Below are positions 35,564 through 44,407 of a DNA stretch of 64,000 nucleotides, one piece after another. Numbering within the stretch: the stretch's first letter is position 1; each line of letters begins with the position of its first letter. The translations under genes were made by a program, and so were the position numbers. The stretch is taken from contig NZ_PTXL01000007.1 in assembly GCF_004343775.1 (NCBI RefSeq), positions 496,001 through 560,000 on the forward strand. The letters run 5' to 3'. The notes beneath the pieces were generated by a model that was given only the letters and a program-made list of their open reading frames with translations, did not search any database and was not told the origin of the DNA. This DNA comes from Burkholderia sp. SRS-46 (GTDB taxonomy: Bacteria; Pseudomonadota; Gammaproteobacteria; Burkholderiales; Burkholderiaceae).

Positions 35564-36322
35564 ATGGACCGACTGATCTACACCGCGATGACGGGTGCGT
35601 CGCAGGCGCTCGACCAGCAGGCGATCGTCTCGAACAACCTCGCGAACGCGTCGACCACCGGTTTTCGCGCGCAGCTCGCGAACTATCGCGCGGTGCCGAT
35701 GAATTTCGGCGACGGCAGCAAGATCGATCCGACGACGACGCGCACCTACGTGCTCGCGTCGACGCCCGGCGCGGATTTCGCGCCGGGGCCGATCTCGCGC
35801 ACCGGCAATCCGCTCGACGTCGCGGTGCAGGGGCCGGGCTGGCTGTCCGTGCAGACGGCCGACGGCAACGAGGCCTACACGCGTGGGGGCAACCTGCACG
35901 TCGACGAGAACGGCCAGCTCGTCAACGCGAGCAACCTGCCGGTGATCGGCAACGGCGGCCCGATCTCGGTGCCGCCGAACGCGCAGGTCACGATCGGCAA
36001 GGACGGCACGGTGTCCGCGCTGATGCCGGGCGATCCGCCGACCTCGATCGCGATCGTCGACCAGCTGAAGCTCGTCAATCCCGATCCGGCGACCATCACG
36101 CGCGGCAACGACGGGCTGTTCCGCACCGCCGACGGCAACCCGGCGGACGCCGACCCGACTGTCGTCGTCGTGCCGAATTCGCTCGAGGGCAGCAACGTCA
36201 ACCCGGTGAACGCGATGGTGTCGATGATCGACAACGCGCGGGCGTTCGAGATGCAGTCGAAGATGATCCAGAACGCCGACCAGAACGAGCAGGCGGCGAA
36301 CAAGCTGCTCAATTTCAGCTGA
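35564..36322 (+). CDS. flgF: Flagellar proximal rod protein FlgF
   Basis: A 252-residue rod subunit. It begins MDRLIYTAMTGASQALDQQA with VSNNLANASTTGFRAQL, carries GPGWLSVQTADGNEAYTRGG near residue 88, and ends in the SMIDNARAFEMQSKMIQNAD helix. The VYRTDA-free shape and gene position between flgE and flgG fit FlgF. 19 bp separate it from flgE. Confidence 0.95.
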   Translation: MDRLIYTAMTGASQALDQQAIVSNNLANASTTGFRAQLANYRAVPMNFGDGSKIDPTTTRTYVLASTPGADFAPGPISRTGNPLDVAVQGPGWLSVQTADGNEAYTRGGNLHVDENGQLVNASNLPVIGNGGPISVPPNAQVTIGKDGTVSALMPGDPPTSIAIVDQLKLVNPDPATITRGNDGLFRTADGNPADADPTVVVVPNSLEGSNVNPVNAMVSMIDNARAFEMQSKMIQNADQNEQAANKLLNFS

Positions 36323-36356
36323 GCGATCGCGCCCGGCCAACGAAGGAGAAAGTCAA

Positions 36357-37145
36357 GTGAACCGTTCGCTCTACATCGCCGCCACCGGCATGAACGCGCA
36401 GCAGGCGCAGATGGACGTGATTTCGAACAACCTCGCGAACGTCAGCACCAACGGCTTCAAGGGCTCGCGCGCGGTGTTCGAGGATCTGCTGTACCAGACG
36501 ATCCGCCAGCCCGGCGCGAACTCGACGCAGCAGACCGAACTGCCGTCGGGCCTGCAGCTCGGCACCGGCGTGCAGCAGGTCGCGACCGAGCGCCTGTACT
36601 CGCAGGGCCCGCTCACGCAGACCGGCAATTCGAAGGACGTCGCGATCAACGGCGCGGGCTTCTTCCAGGTGGTGATGCCGGACGGCACGAATGCGTACAC
36701 GCGCGACGGCTCGTTCCAGACCAACCAGCAGGGCCAGCTCGTCACGTCGAGCGGCTACCAGATCCTGCCGGCGATCACGATTCCGCAGAACGCGACGTCG
36801 CTGACGATCGGCAAGGACGGCGTCGTGACGATCACGCAGGCGGGCTCGACCAACGCGGTGCAGATCGGCTCGCTGCAGATCGCGACCTTCATCAACCCGG
36901 CCGGCCTGCAGGCGAAGGGCGAGAACCTGTTCGCCGAGACCACCTCGTCGGGCGCGCCGAACGTGTCGCAGCCGGGTCTGAACGGCGCGGGCGAGCTCAA
37001 CCAGAAATTCGTCGAAGGGTCGAACGTGAACGTCGTGCAGGAGCTCGTCAACATGATCCAGACGCAGCGTGCGTACGAGATCAACAGCAAGGCCGTGACG
37101 ACGTCCGACCAGATGCTGCAGACCGTCGTGCAGCTGGCGCGCTGA
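36357..37145 (+). CDS. flgG: Flagellar distal rod protein FlgG
   Basis: A 262-residue distal rod subunit. Diagnostic segments are SLYIAATGMNAQQAQMDVIS, NNLANVSTNGFKGSRAVFED, GAGFFQVVMPDGTNAYTRDG and the C-terminal QELVNMIQTQRAYEINSKAV helix. The inserted FlgG-specific segment LLYQTIRQPGA (near residues 45-55), which stiffens the rod relative to the hook, is present. Confidence 0.96.
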   Translation: MNRSLYIAATGMNAQQAQMDVISNNLANVSTNGFKGSRAVFEDLLYQTIRQPGANSTQQTELPSGLQLGTGVQQVATERLYSQGPLTQTGNSKDVAINGAGFFQVVMPDGTNAYTRDGSFQTNQQGQLVTSSGYQILPAITIPQNATSLTIGKDGVVTITQAGSTNAVQIGSLQIATFINPAGLQAKGENLFAETTSSGAPNVSQPGLNGAGELNQKFVEGSNVNVVQELVNMIQTQRAYEINSKAVTTSDQMLQTVVQLAR

Positions 37146-37162
37146 TAGCCGGATTCGTCGCC

Positions 37163-37867
37163 ATGAAGCAGGTCGTCCGTTCCGTTTCGTCGCTGGCCCG
37201 CATGCGCATGCCGGCGGTTCCGCTGGCGCTTGCGCTCGCGCTCGTCGCCGGCTGCGCGCAGATCCCGCGCGATCCGATCATCCAGCAGCCGATGTCGGCC
37301 CAGCCGCCGGTCCCGCCGTCGATGCAGGCGCCCGGCTCGATCTACAACCCGGGCTACGCGGGCCGGCCGCTGTTCGAGGACCAGCGCCCGCGCAACGTCG
37401 GCGACATCCTGACGATCGTGATCGCGGAGAACATCAACGCGACCAAGTCGTCCGGCGCGAACACCAACCGCGCGGGCGACACCAGCTTCAGCGTGCCGAC
37501 GGCCGGCTTCCTCGGCGGGCTGTGGGCGAAGGCGAACCTGTCGGCGGCGGGCGCCAACAAGTTCAATGCGACGGGCGGCGCGAGCGCGGCGAACACGTTC
37601 AACGGCACGATCACGGTGACCGTGACCAACGTGCTGCCGAACGGCAACCTGATCGTCAGCGGCGAAAAGCAGATGCTGATCAACCAGGGCAACGAATTCG
37701 TGCGCTTCTCGGGCGTCGTCAACCCGAATACGATCTCCGGCGCGAACTCCGTCTACTCGACGCAGGTGGCCGACGCGAAGATCGAATACTCCGCGAAGGG
37801 CTACATCAACGAAGCCGAGACGATGGGCTGGCTGCAGCGCTTCTTCCTCAATATCGCGCCGTGGTGA
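37163..37867 (+). CDS. flgH: Flagellar L-ring lipoprotein FlgH
   Basis: A 234-residue outer-membrane lipoprotein that forms the L-ring bushing around the rod. The signal sequence ends in the lipobox LVAGCAQ (Cys near residue 31). The mature part holds PLFEDQRPRNVGDILTIVI near 72 and the C-terminal NPNTISGANSVYSTQVADAK with WLQRFFLNIAPW end, all FlgH signatures. Its stop codon overlaps the flgI start (TGATG). Confidence 0.95.
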   Translation: MKQVVRSVSSLARMRMPAVPLALALALVAGCAQIPRDPIIQQPMSAQPPVPPSMQAPGSIYNPGYAGRPLFEDQRPRNVGDILTIVIAENINATKSSGANTNRAGDTSFSVPTAGFLGGLWAKANLSAAGANKFNATGGASAANTFNGTITVTVTNVLPNGNLIVSGEKQMLINQGNEFVRFSGVVNPNTISGANSVYSTQVADAKIEYSAKGYINEAETMGWLQRFFLNIAPW

Positions 37868-39066
37868 TGACGATGCGTACCTTGCTCGCGCGCGTGATGC
37901 GCCACCTCGTCCGAACCCGCCGCCACGCGGCCGCCCGCTGCGCGTTCGCGGCCGCCTGTGTGCTCGCGCTTGCGCTCGCGCCGGCCGCGGCGCACGCGGA
38001 ACGCCTGAAGGATCTCGCGCAGATCCAGGGCGTGCGCGACAACCCGCTGATCGGCTACGGCCTCGTCGTCGGCCTCGACGGCACCGGCGACCAGACGATG
38101 CAGACGCCGTTCACGACGCAGACGCTCGCGAACATGCTCGCGAACCTCGGCATCTCGATCAACAACGGTTCGGCCAACGGCGGCAGCTCGTCGATGTCGA
38201 ACATGCAGCTGAAGAACGTCGCGGCGGTGATGGTCACCGCGACGCTGCCGCCGTTCGCGCGGCCCGGCGAGGCGCTCGACGTCACCGTGTCGTCGCTCGG
38301 CAACGCGAAGAGCCTGCGCGGCGGCACGCTGCTGCTCACGCCGCTGAAGGGCGCGGACGGCCAGGTGTACGCGCTCGCGCAGGGCAACATGGCGGTGGGC
38401 GGCGCGGGCGCCAGCGCGAACGGCAGCCGCGTGCAGGTGAACCAGCTCGCGGCGGGCCGCATCGTCGGCGGCGCGATCGTCGAGCGCTCGGTGCCGAACG
38501 CGATCGCGCAGATGAACGGCGTGCTGCAGCTGCAACTGAACGACATGGACTACGGCACCGCGCAGCGCATCGTGTCGGCGGTGAACGCGAGCTTCGGCCC
38601 GGGCACCGCGACCGCGCTCGACGGCCGCACGATCCAGCTCGCGGCGCCGGCCGATTCGGCGCAGCAGGTCGCGTTCATGGCGCGCCTGCAGAACCTCGAC
38701 GTGAGCCCGGACAAGGCCGCCGCGAAGGTGATCCTGAACGCGCGCACGGGCTCGATCGTGATGAACCAGATGGTCACGCTGCAAAGCTGCGCGGTGGCGC
38801 ACGGCAACCTGTCGGTGGTCGTCAACACGCAGCCGGTGGTGTCGCAGCCGGGACCGTTCTCGAACGGGCAGACCGTCGTCGCTCAGCAGTCGCAGATCCA
38901 GCTGAAGCAGGACAACGGCGCGCTGAAGATGGTGACGGCCGGCGCGAACCTCGCCGATGTCGTGAAGGCGCTCAACACGCTCGGCGCGACGCCCGCGGAC
39001 CTGATGTCGATCCTGCAGGCGATGAAGGCGGCCGGCGCGCTGCGCGCGGACCTGGAGATCATCTAA
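37867..39066 (+). CDS. flgI: Flagellar P-ring protein FlgI
   Basis: A 399-residue periplasmic P-ring protein. A long signal sequence (about 38 residues) ends AAHA-E. The mature N-terminus ERLKDLAQIQGVRDNPLIGY and the following GLVVGLDGTGDQ are diagnostic. The C-terminal GATPADLMSILQAMKAAGAL-type motif is also conserved. ATG 37867 shares a base with the flgH stop; ATG 37873 is an equal alternative. Its chaperone FlgA is encoded 5.5 kb upstream on the other strand. Confidence 0.95.
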   Translation: MTMRTLLARVMRHLVRTRRHAAARCAFAAACVLALALAPAAAHAERLKDLAQIQGVRDNPLIGYGLVVGLDGTGDQTMQTPFTTQTLANMLANLGISINNGSANGGSSSMSNMQLKNVAAVMVTATLPPFARPGEALDVTVSSLGNAKSLRGGTLLLTPLKGADGQVYALAQGNMAVGGAGASANGSRVQVNQLAAGRIVGGAIVERSVPNAIAQMNGVLQLQLNDMDYGTAQRIVSAVNASFGPGTATALDGRTIQLAAPADSAQQVAFMARLQNLDVSPDKAAAKVILNARTGSIVMNQMVTLQSCAVAHGNLSVVVNTQPVVSQPGPFSNGQTVVAQQSQIQLKQDNGALKMVTAGANLADVVKALNTLGATPADLMSILQAMKAAGALRADLEII

Positions 39067-39069
39067 AAA

Positions 39070-40047
39070 ATGGCGAATTCCACCAACTTCTCGAACGCGA
39101 ACGACCTGTCGCAGCGCTTCGCGCTCGACGTGCAGGGCTTCGACGCGCTGCGCGAGCAGGCCAGGAAATCGCCGCAGGCAGGCGCCAAGCTCGTCGCGGG
39201 CCAGTTCGACGCGATGTTCACGCAGATGATGCTCAAGAGCATGCGCGACGCGACGCCCGAGGGCGGGCTGTTCGATTCGCATTCGTCGAAGATGTACACG
39301 TCGATGCTCGACCAGCAGCTCGCGCAGCAGATGTCGTCGCGCGGGGTTGGCGTGGCCGACGCGCTGATGAAGCAGCTGATGCGTAACGCCGGCGCCGACG
39401 CGGGCACGGGCGCCGCCGGGGACGTCGGCGCGGCCGGTCTCGGCATGGCCGGCAACGAAGGCGGCCTCGCCGCGATGAACGCGATGGCGAAGGCCTACGC
39501 GGAGGCCGGCGCGAACAACGGCGCGCTGGTGCGCGGCCGCGGCTACTCGGCCGGCAGCGCGCTGACGCCGCAGGTGAAGGGCGCGGGCAGCTCGCCGGAC
39601 GCCGACGCATTCGTCGACCGGCTGGCCGCGCCGGCGCAGGCCGCGAGCGCGGCCACCGGCATCCCGGCGCGCTTCATCGTCGGCCAGGCCGCGCTCGAAT
39701 CGGGCTGGGGCAAGCGCGAGATCCGCGCGACCGACGGCTCGACCAGCTACAACGTGTTCGGCATCAAGGCGAACAAGGGCTGGACGGGCCGCACGGTGTC
39801 GGCGCTGACCACCGAATACGTGAACGGCACGCCGCGCCGCGTCGTCGCGAAGTTCCGCGCATACGACTCGTACGAGCACGCGATGACCGACTACGCGAGC
39901 CTGCTGAAGAACAATCCGCGCTACGCGGGCGTGCTGAGCGCCGGCCGCAGCGTGGAAGGCTTCGCGCACGGGCTGCAGAAGGCCGGCTACGCGACCGACC
40001 CGAACTACGCGAAGAAGCTGATCACGATCATGCAGCAGATCGGCTGA
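39070..40047 (+). CDS. flgJ: Flagellar rod cap and muramidase FlgJ
   Basis: A 325-residue two-part protein. The N-terminal half (about 1-120) is the rod-capping domain, with GQFDAMFTQMMLKSMRDATP and HSSKMYTSMLDQQLAQQMS. The C-terminal half (from about 175) is a glucosaminidase-type peptidoglycan hydrolase with AALESGWGKREI, the catalytic Glu inside it, and SYNVFGIKANKGW. It opens the wall for the growing rod. It ends the flgB-J series; a sigma-28 promoter and a terminator lie before the next gene. Confidence 0.95.
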   Translation: MANSTNFSNANDLSQRFALDVQGFDALREQARKSPQAGAKLVAGQFDAMFTQMMLKSMRDATPEGGLFDSHSSKMYTSMLDQQLAQQMSSRGVGVADALMKQLMRNAGADAGTGAAGDVGAAGLGMAGNEGGLAAMNAMAKAYAEAGANNGALVRGRGYSAGSALTPQVKGAGSSPDADAFVDRLAAPAQAASAATGIPARFIVGQAALESGWGKREIRATDGSTSYNVFGIKANKGWTGRTVSALTTEYVNGTPRRVVAKFRAYDSYEHAMTDYASLLKNNPRYAGVLSAGRSVEGFAHGLQKAGYATDPNYAKKLITIMQQIG

Positions 40048-40148
40048 GCGGCCGCCCGCCGCCGCGCCGCCTGCGTCACGCCCGAACCGCGCCCGGCCCC
40101 GCCGCGCGCGGTTTGAACGTTTGCGCGAAAATTTTCGGGAAATCGATC

Positions 40149-40175
40149 TAAACTTTCGGTCAGCACTGCCGCTAA
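40149..40175 (+). promoter_or_regulatory. Sigma-28 (FliA) promoter upstream of ycgR
   Basis: TAAACTTT (40149-40156, 7/8 to TAAAGTTT) and GCCGCTAA (40168-40175, 7/8 to GCCGATAA) are exactly 11 bp apart, the FliA spacing. Transcription would begin near 40182 and enter ycgR at 40266. A terminator hairpin lies inside this leader. Confidence 0.85.
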
Positions 40176-40191
40176 GTGTGAGAGACCTGCG

Positions 40192-40220
40192 ACCGGGTAG
40201 ACGTTCTGGCCCGGTTTTTT
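40192..40220 (+). terminator. Intrinsic terminator in flgJ-ycgR gap
   Basis: A 6-bp stem ACCGGG/CCCGGT with a 12-nt loop runs into six T residues. It could end the flgB-J transcript. Because it lies after the predicted sigma-28 start point, it could also attenuate the ycgR transcript. Confidence 0.65.
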
Positions 40221-40265
40221 GCGCACCGGTTACCGGGCGCCCATGACAAGAAAGACCGGCAAGCC

Positions 40266-41021
40266 ATGAATATCGAACTGTCGACGGACCTGAGCCAGGA
40301 TGCGGGCCACTCCGGGCCCGACTACGCACGCCGCAATCCGCTGGAAATCGGCGTGCAGCTGCGCAACCTCGTGAACCGCGGCGATTTCCTCACCGTCCAG
40401 TACCCGGGGGGCCAGCTCGTCACGCGGCTGCTCGAGGTGGACGTCGGCGCGCGCACCTTCACGTTCGACTGGGGCGCGCTCGCCGAGCAGAACAACGGCA
40501 TCCTCGCCGCGCCGCACTGCAAGTTTTCGGCGTCGCCGGAAGGCGTGCGCGTCGAATTCGGCACCGGCACGCCGCGCGAGACCCGCTACGAAGGGCTGCC
40601 CGCGTTCGAGGCCGATTTCCCCGACCTGCTGTACTGCATCCAGCGGCGCGAGTATTTCCGCGTCGATGCGCCGATCGTCGATCCGTACGTGTGCCGCGGC
40701 AAGCTGCCGGACGGCGAGAGCTTCCTGTTCGAGGTGCACAACCTGTCGCTCGGCGGCGTCGGCCTGCGCACGGCCGACGAGCGCGTCGAGGCGCTCGAGC
40801 TCGGCACGGTGCTGCCGGACGTCGAGCTGGAGCTGAACGGCCAGGGCAAGCTGTCGCTCGACCTGCAGCTCGTGTCGCAGCGCTCGACCCAGGTGCCGAA
40901 CGGCACGCGGCGCTTCCAGCTCGGCTTTCGCTTCATGTCGCTGCCGGGCAGCGCCGAGAACACCTTGCAGCGCCTGATCACGCAGCTCGAGATGAAGCGC
41001 CGCCAGCTCGCGCGCGCCTGA
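40266..41021 (+). CDS. ycgR: Flagellar brake protein YcgR (PilZ domain)
   Basis: A 251-residue cytoplasmic c-di-GMP effector that binds the flagellar motor and slows it. Residues about 20-120 form the YcgR N-terminal domain. The PilZ domain follows, with RxxxR at Arg128-Arg132 (RREYFR) and (D/N)xSxxG at Asn159-Gly164 (NLSLGG); both c-di-GMP-binding motifs are intact. It sits between flgJ and flgK behind its own sigma-28 promoter. So the brake is probably made late, with the filament genes. Confidence 0.93.
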   Translation: MNIELSTDLSQDAGHSGPDYARRNPLEIGVQLRNLVNRGDFLTVQYPGGQLVTRLLEVDVGARTFTFDWGALAEQNNGILAAPHCKFSASPEGVRVEFGTGTPRETRYEGLPAFEADFPDLLYCIQRREYFRVDAPIVDPYVCRGKLPDGESFLFEVHNLSLGGVGLRTADERVEALELGTVLPDVELELNGQGKLSLDLQLVSQRSTQVPNGTRRFQLGFRFMSLPGSAENTLQRLITQLEMKRRQLARA

Positions 41022-41126
41022 GCCTCGATTCGCCTGCGTCCGCCCCGGCTCGCGGGGCGCGCGCGGGCGCGCCGGCACCGGCCCGGCGAGCGCCGCACGC
41101 CCGTGCGGCGAACCTGCATTTTTCCC

Positions 41127-41153
41127 TCAATTTTTTCGATCCGCGGCCGTTAT
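41127..41153 (+). promoter_or_regulatory. Sigma-28-like promoter of flgKL
   Basis: TCAATTTT (41127-41134, 6/8) and GCCGTTAT (41146-41153, 6/8, identical to the flgM -10) are 11 bp apart. It lies 56 bp before flgK, whose genes are late (class 3) in other bacteria. Confidence 0.7.
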
Positions 41154-41208
41154 ACCGGGAGTCACGCAACCCGGCGGCCGCAGTGCGGCCGGCTCATCAG
41201 GATCGCGC

Positions 41209-43149
41209 ATGTCCAACACTCTCATGAACCTCGGTATCAGCGGCCTGAACGCCGCCCTCTGGGGACTGACGACGACCAGCAACAACATCAGCAACGCGGC
41301 GACGCCCGGCTACTCGATCGAGCGCCCCGTCTACGCGGAGGCGAACGGCCAGTACACCGGCAGCGGCTACCTGCCGCAGGGCGTGAACACCGTCACCGTC
41401 CAGCGCCAGTACAGCCAGTACCTGAGCGACCAGCTGAACAACGCGCAGACCCAGAGCGGCACGCTGTCGACCTGGTCCACGCTCGTCGCGCAGCTGAACA
41501 ACTACGTCGGCAGCCCGACGGCCGGGATCTCGTCCGCGATCACCAACTATTTCACCGGGCTGCAGAACGTCGCGAACAAGGCGGCCGACACGTCGGTGCG
41601 GCAGACCGCGATCAGCAACGCGCAGGTGCTGGCCGACCAGATCAAGGCAGCCGGCGCGCAATACGACGCGCTGCGCCAGAGCGTGAACTCGCAGCTGTCC
41701 AGCACCGTTGCGCAGATCAATTCCTATACCGCGCAGATCGCGCAGCTGAACCAGCAGATCGCGGCCGCGGGCAGCCAGGGCCAGCCGCCGAACCAGCTGC
41801 TGGACCAGCGCGACCTCGCGGTGTCGAAGCTGTCGAGCCTCGCGGGCGTGCAGGTCGCGCGCAACAGCGACGGCTACAACGTGTTCCTCGCGGGCGGGCA
41901 GCCGCTCGTCGTCGCCGACAAGAGCTACACGCTCGCGGCCGTCACGTCGCCGTCGGATCCGAGCGAGCTGAGCGTCGTGTCGCAGGGCATCGCCGGCGCG
42001 AACCCGCCGGGCGCGAACCAGACGCTGCCGGATGCGTCGCTGTCGGGCGGCACGCTCGGCGGGCTGCTGGCATTCCGCAGCAAGACGCTCGACCCGGCGC
42101 AGGCGCAGCTCGGCGCGATCGCGACCAGCTTCGCCGCGCAGGTCAACGCGCAGAACGCACTCGGCGTGGATCTGCAGGGCAAGCCCGGCGGCAACCTGTT
42201 CACGACCGGCAGCCCGACGGTGTATTCGAACGCGGGGAACACGGGCAATGCGACGCTCAACGTCTCGTTCGCGAATCCCTCGCAACCGACGACGGGCGAC
42301 TACAACCTGTCGTACGACGGCACCAATTACACGCTGACCGACCGCGCGACCGGCACGGTGGTCGACCAGAAGGTCGGGCCGATGCCGGTCACGCTCGGCG
42401 GGGCGAGCGGGCTGAACTTCTCGATCCCGTCCGGCACGATGAACGCCGGCGATTCGTTCACGGTGCAGCCGACGCGCGGCGCGCTCAACGGCTTCGGGCT
42501 CGCGACCTCGAACGGCGCGGCGATCGCGGCGGCCTCGCCCCTCGTGTCGTCGGCCGCGACGACGAACCTGGGCACCGGCACGATCAGTGCGCCGTCGGTC
42601 ACGAACCCGGCAGCCGTGGCGAACAATACCCAGTACACGATCACGTTCGGCGGTACCACTGCTTCGCCCACCTACACGGTGACCTCAGTCCCGCCGCCGG
42701 CTACACCGCCCTCCGCGCAGCCGTACGTACCCGGTGCGGCGATCACGCTCGGCAGCGGCCAGACGGTCTCGGTATCGGGCACGCCCGCGTCCGGCGACTC
42801 GTTCAAGGTCCTGCCGAACACGGGCGGCACCAGCGACGGCAGCAACGCGCTCGCGCTCGCGCAGCTCGTGAGCGCGAAGCAGCTCGGCAACGGCACGACG
42901 ACGCTGACCGGCGCATACGCGAACTACGTGAACGGGATCGGCAACACCGCGGCCCAGCTGAAGGCGTCGAACGCCGCGCAGACCGGGGTCATCGGCCAGA
43001 TCACGGACGCCCAGCAGCAGGTGTCGGGCGTGAACCAGAACGAGGAAGCGGCCAACCTGATGCAGTACCAGCAGCTTTACCAGGCGAACGCCAAGGTGAT
43101 CCAGACGGCGCAATCGCTGTTCCAGACCGTGATTGGCCTGTTCAACTGA
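41209..43149 (+). CDS. flgK: Flagellar hook-associated protein FlgK (HAP1)
   Basis: A 646-residue hook-filament junction protein. The N-terminal NLGISGLNAALWGLTTTSNN with NISNAATPGYS, and the C-terminal VSGVNQNEEAANLMQYQQLY helix, are diagnostic. Residues about 345-425 and 450-540 are two beta-rich inserted modules ending in GDSFTVQPT and GDSFKVLPN. The second resembles an insert in FlgL. FlgN should chaperone it. Lies behind its own sigma-28-like promoter. Confidence 0.94.
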   Translation: MSNTLMNLGISGLNAALWGLTTTSNNISNAATPGYSIERPVYAEANGQYTGSGYLPQGVNTVTVQRQYSQYLSDQLNNAQTQSGTLSTWSTLVAQLNNYVGSPTAGISSAITNYFTGLQNVANKAADTSVRQTAISNAQVLADQIKAAGAQYDALRQSVNSQLSSTVAQINSYTAQIAQLNQQIAAAGSQGQPPNQLLDQRDLAVSKLSSLAGVQVARNSDGYNVFLAGGQPLVVADKSYTLAAVTSPSDPSELSVVSQGIAGANPPGANQTLPDASLSGGTLGGLLAFRSKTLDPAQAQLGAIATSFAAQVNAQNALGVDLQGKPGGNLFTTGSPTVYSNAGNTGNATLNVSFANPSQPTTGDYNLSYDGTNYTLTDRATGTVVDQKVGPMPVTLGGASGLNFSIPSGTMNAGDSFTVQPTRGALNGFGLATSNGAAIAAASPLVSSAATTNLGTGTISAPSVTNPAAVANNTQYTITFGGTTASPTYTVTSVPPPATPPSAQPYVPGAAITLGSGQTVSVSGTPASGDSFKVLPNTGGTSDGSNALALAQLVSAKQLGNGTTTLTGAYANYVNGIGNTAAQLKASNAAQTGVIGQITDAQQQVSGVNQNEEAANLMQYQQLYQANAKVIQTAQSLFQTVIGLFN

Positions 43150-43171
43150 CCGGATTTCGAGGATAGAAGCG

Positions 43172-44407
43172 ATGCGGATTTCCAGCGCCCAGTTTTTCCA
43201 GCTGAACGTCGCCACGATGAACGACCAGCAGGCGCAGCTCGCGCAGCTGTACCAGCAGCTGTCGAGCGGCGTGAGCCTCACGACGCCCGCGGACAACCCG
43301 GTTGGCGCCGCGCAGGCGGTGCAGCTGTCGATGACGTCGTCGACGCTGGCGCAGTACACGGCCAACCAGAGCGCCGCGCTGGCGTCGCTGCAGGCCGAGG
43401 ACGCGACGCTGTCGAGCGTCAACACCGTGCTGACCAACGTCCAGTCGTTGGTGGTGCGCGCGGGCGACGGCTCGCTGTCCGACAGCAACCGCACGGCGCT
43501 CGCGACGCAGCTGCAGGGCTATCGCGACCAGCTGATGACGCTCGCGAACTCGGACGACGGCGCGGGCAACTACCTGTTCGCCGGCTTCAAGAACGGCAGC
43601 AAGCCGTTCGCGAACAACGCGGGCGGCGGCGTGAGCTACGTCGGCGACACCGGCACGCGCAACGTGCAGATCGCCGATTCCCGCAGCCTGTCGCAGGGCG
43701 ACAACGGGGTGGACGTGTTCCAGTCGGTGCAGGCGCAAGGCACCCAGTCGGTGCAGGCGGCGGCCGCGACGAACACGGGCACGGGCACGATCGGCCCGGT
43801 CACGACCACGAGCGCGTCGGCCGCGACCAACAACCACCAGTTCACGATCCAGTTCGGCGGCACCGCCGCGGCGCCGACCTATACGGTCACCGACAACACG
43901 GCCGTTCCGCCGACGACGACGCCCGCGCAGGCGTATACGTCCGGCGCGGCGATCGCGCTCGGTGGCGGGCAGACGGTTCCGGTGTCGGGTACGCCCGCGA
44001 ACGGCGACACGTTTACCGTGACGCCCGCGCCGCAGGCCGGCACCGACGTGTTCGCGTCGCTCGATTCGATGATCGCCGCGCTGAAGACGCCGGTCACCGG
44101 CAACCCGGTGGCCATGGCCGCGCTCAACAACGCGATGGCGACCGGCGCGACGAAGCTTGGCAACACGATGAACAACGTCACGACGATCCAGGCGAGCGTC
44201 GGCGGCCGCGAGCAGGAAATCAAGGCGATGCAGGCGGTCACGCAGACCAACTCGCTGCAGACGTCCAGCAATCTCGCGGACCTGACGAGCACCAACGTCG
44301 TCGCGACGATCAGCCAGTTCACGCAGCTGCAGAACGCGCTGACCGGCGCGCAGAAGGCGTTCGTCCAGATGCAGAACCTGTCGCTGTTCCAGTACATCAA
44401 CCCGTGA
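43172..44407 (+). CDS. flgL: Flagellar hook-associated protein FlgL (HAP3)
   Basis: A 411-residue junction protein, flagellin-like at both ends: MRISSAQFFQLNVATMNDQQ and LYQQLSSGVSLTTPADNPVG at the start, and LTSTNVVATISQFTQLQNAL at the end. Residues about 198-288 are a beta-rich insert closely similar to residues 450-540 of FlgK. Typical short FlgL proteins are about 300-320 residues, so the insert accounts for the extra length. ATG 43172 lies 22 bp after flgK with GAGGATAG upstream. Confidence 0.93.
   Translation: MRISSAQFFQLNVATMNDQQAQLAQLYQQLSSGVSLTTPADNPVGAAQAVQLSMTSSTLAQYTANQSAALASLQAEDATLSSVNTVLTNVQSLVVRAGDGSLSDSNRTALATQLQGYRDQLMTLANSDDGAGNYLFAGFKNGSKPFANNAGGGVSYVGDTGTRNVQIADSRSLSQGDNGVDVFQSVQAQGTQSVQAAAATNTGTGTIGPVTTTSASAATNNHQFTIQFGGTAAAPTYTVTDNTAVPPTTTPAQAYTSGAAIALGGGQTVPVSGTPANGDTFTVTPAPQAGTDVFASLDSMIAALKTPVTGNPVAMAALNNAMATGATKLGNTMNNVTTIQASVGGREQEIKAMQAVTQTNSLQTSSNLADLTSTNVVATISQFTQLQNALTGAQKAFVQMQNLSLFQYINP

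Noticed and set aside
32407..35565. Very long open frame (over 1000 codons) on the minus strand opposite flgBCDE
   Set aside because: Arginine/valine/histidine-rich translation without domains; it is the mirror of GC-biased third positions in real flagellar genes.
40176..40265. c-di-GMP riboswitch in the ycgR leader
   Set aside because: Considered because YcgR binds c-di-GMP, but the conserved GEMM core elements are not visible and the only clear structure is a terminator.
37801..40329. Long minus-strand frame opposite flgI and flgJ
   Set aside because: Composition is typical of antisense shadow in high-GC DNA; no start or operon context.
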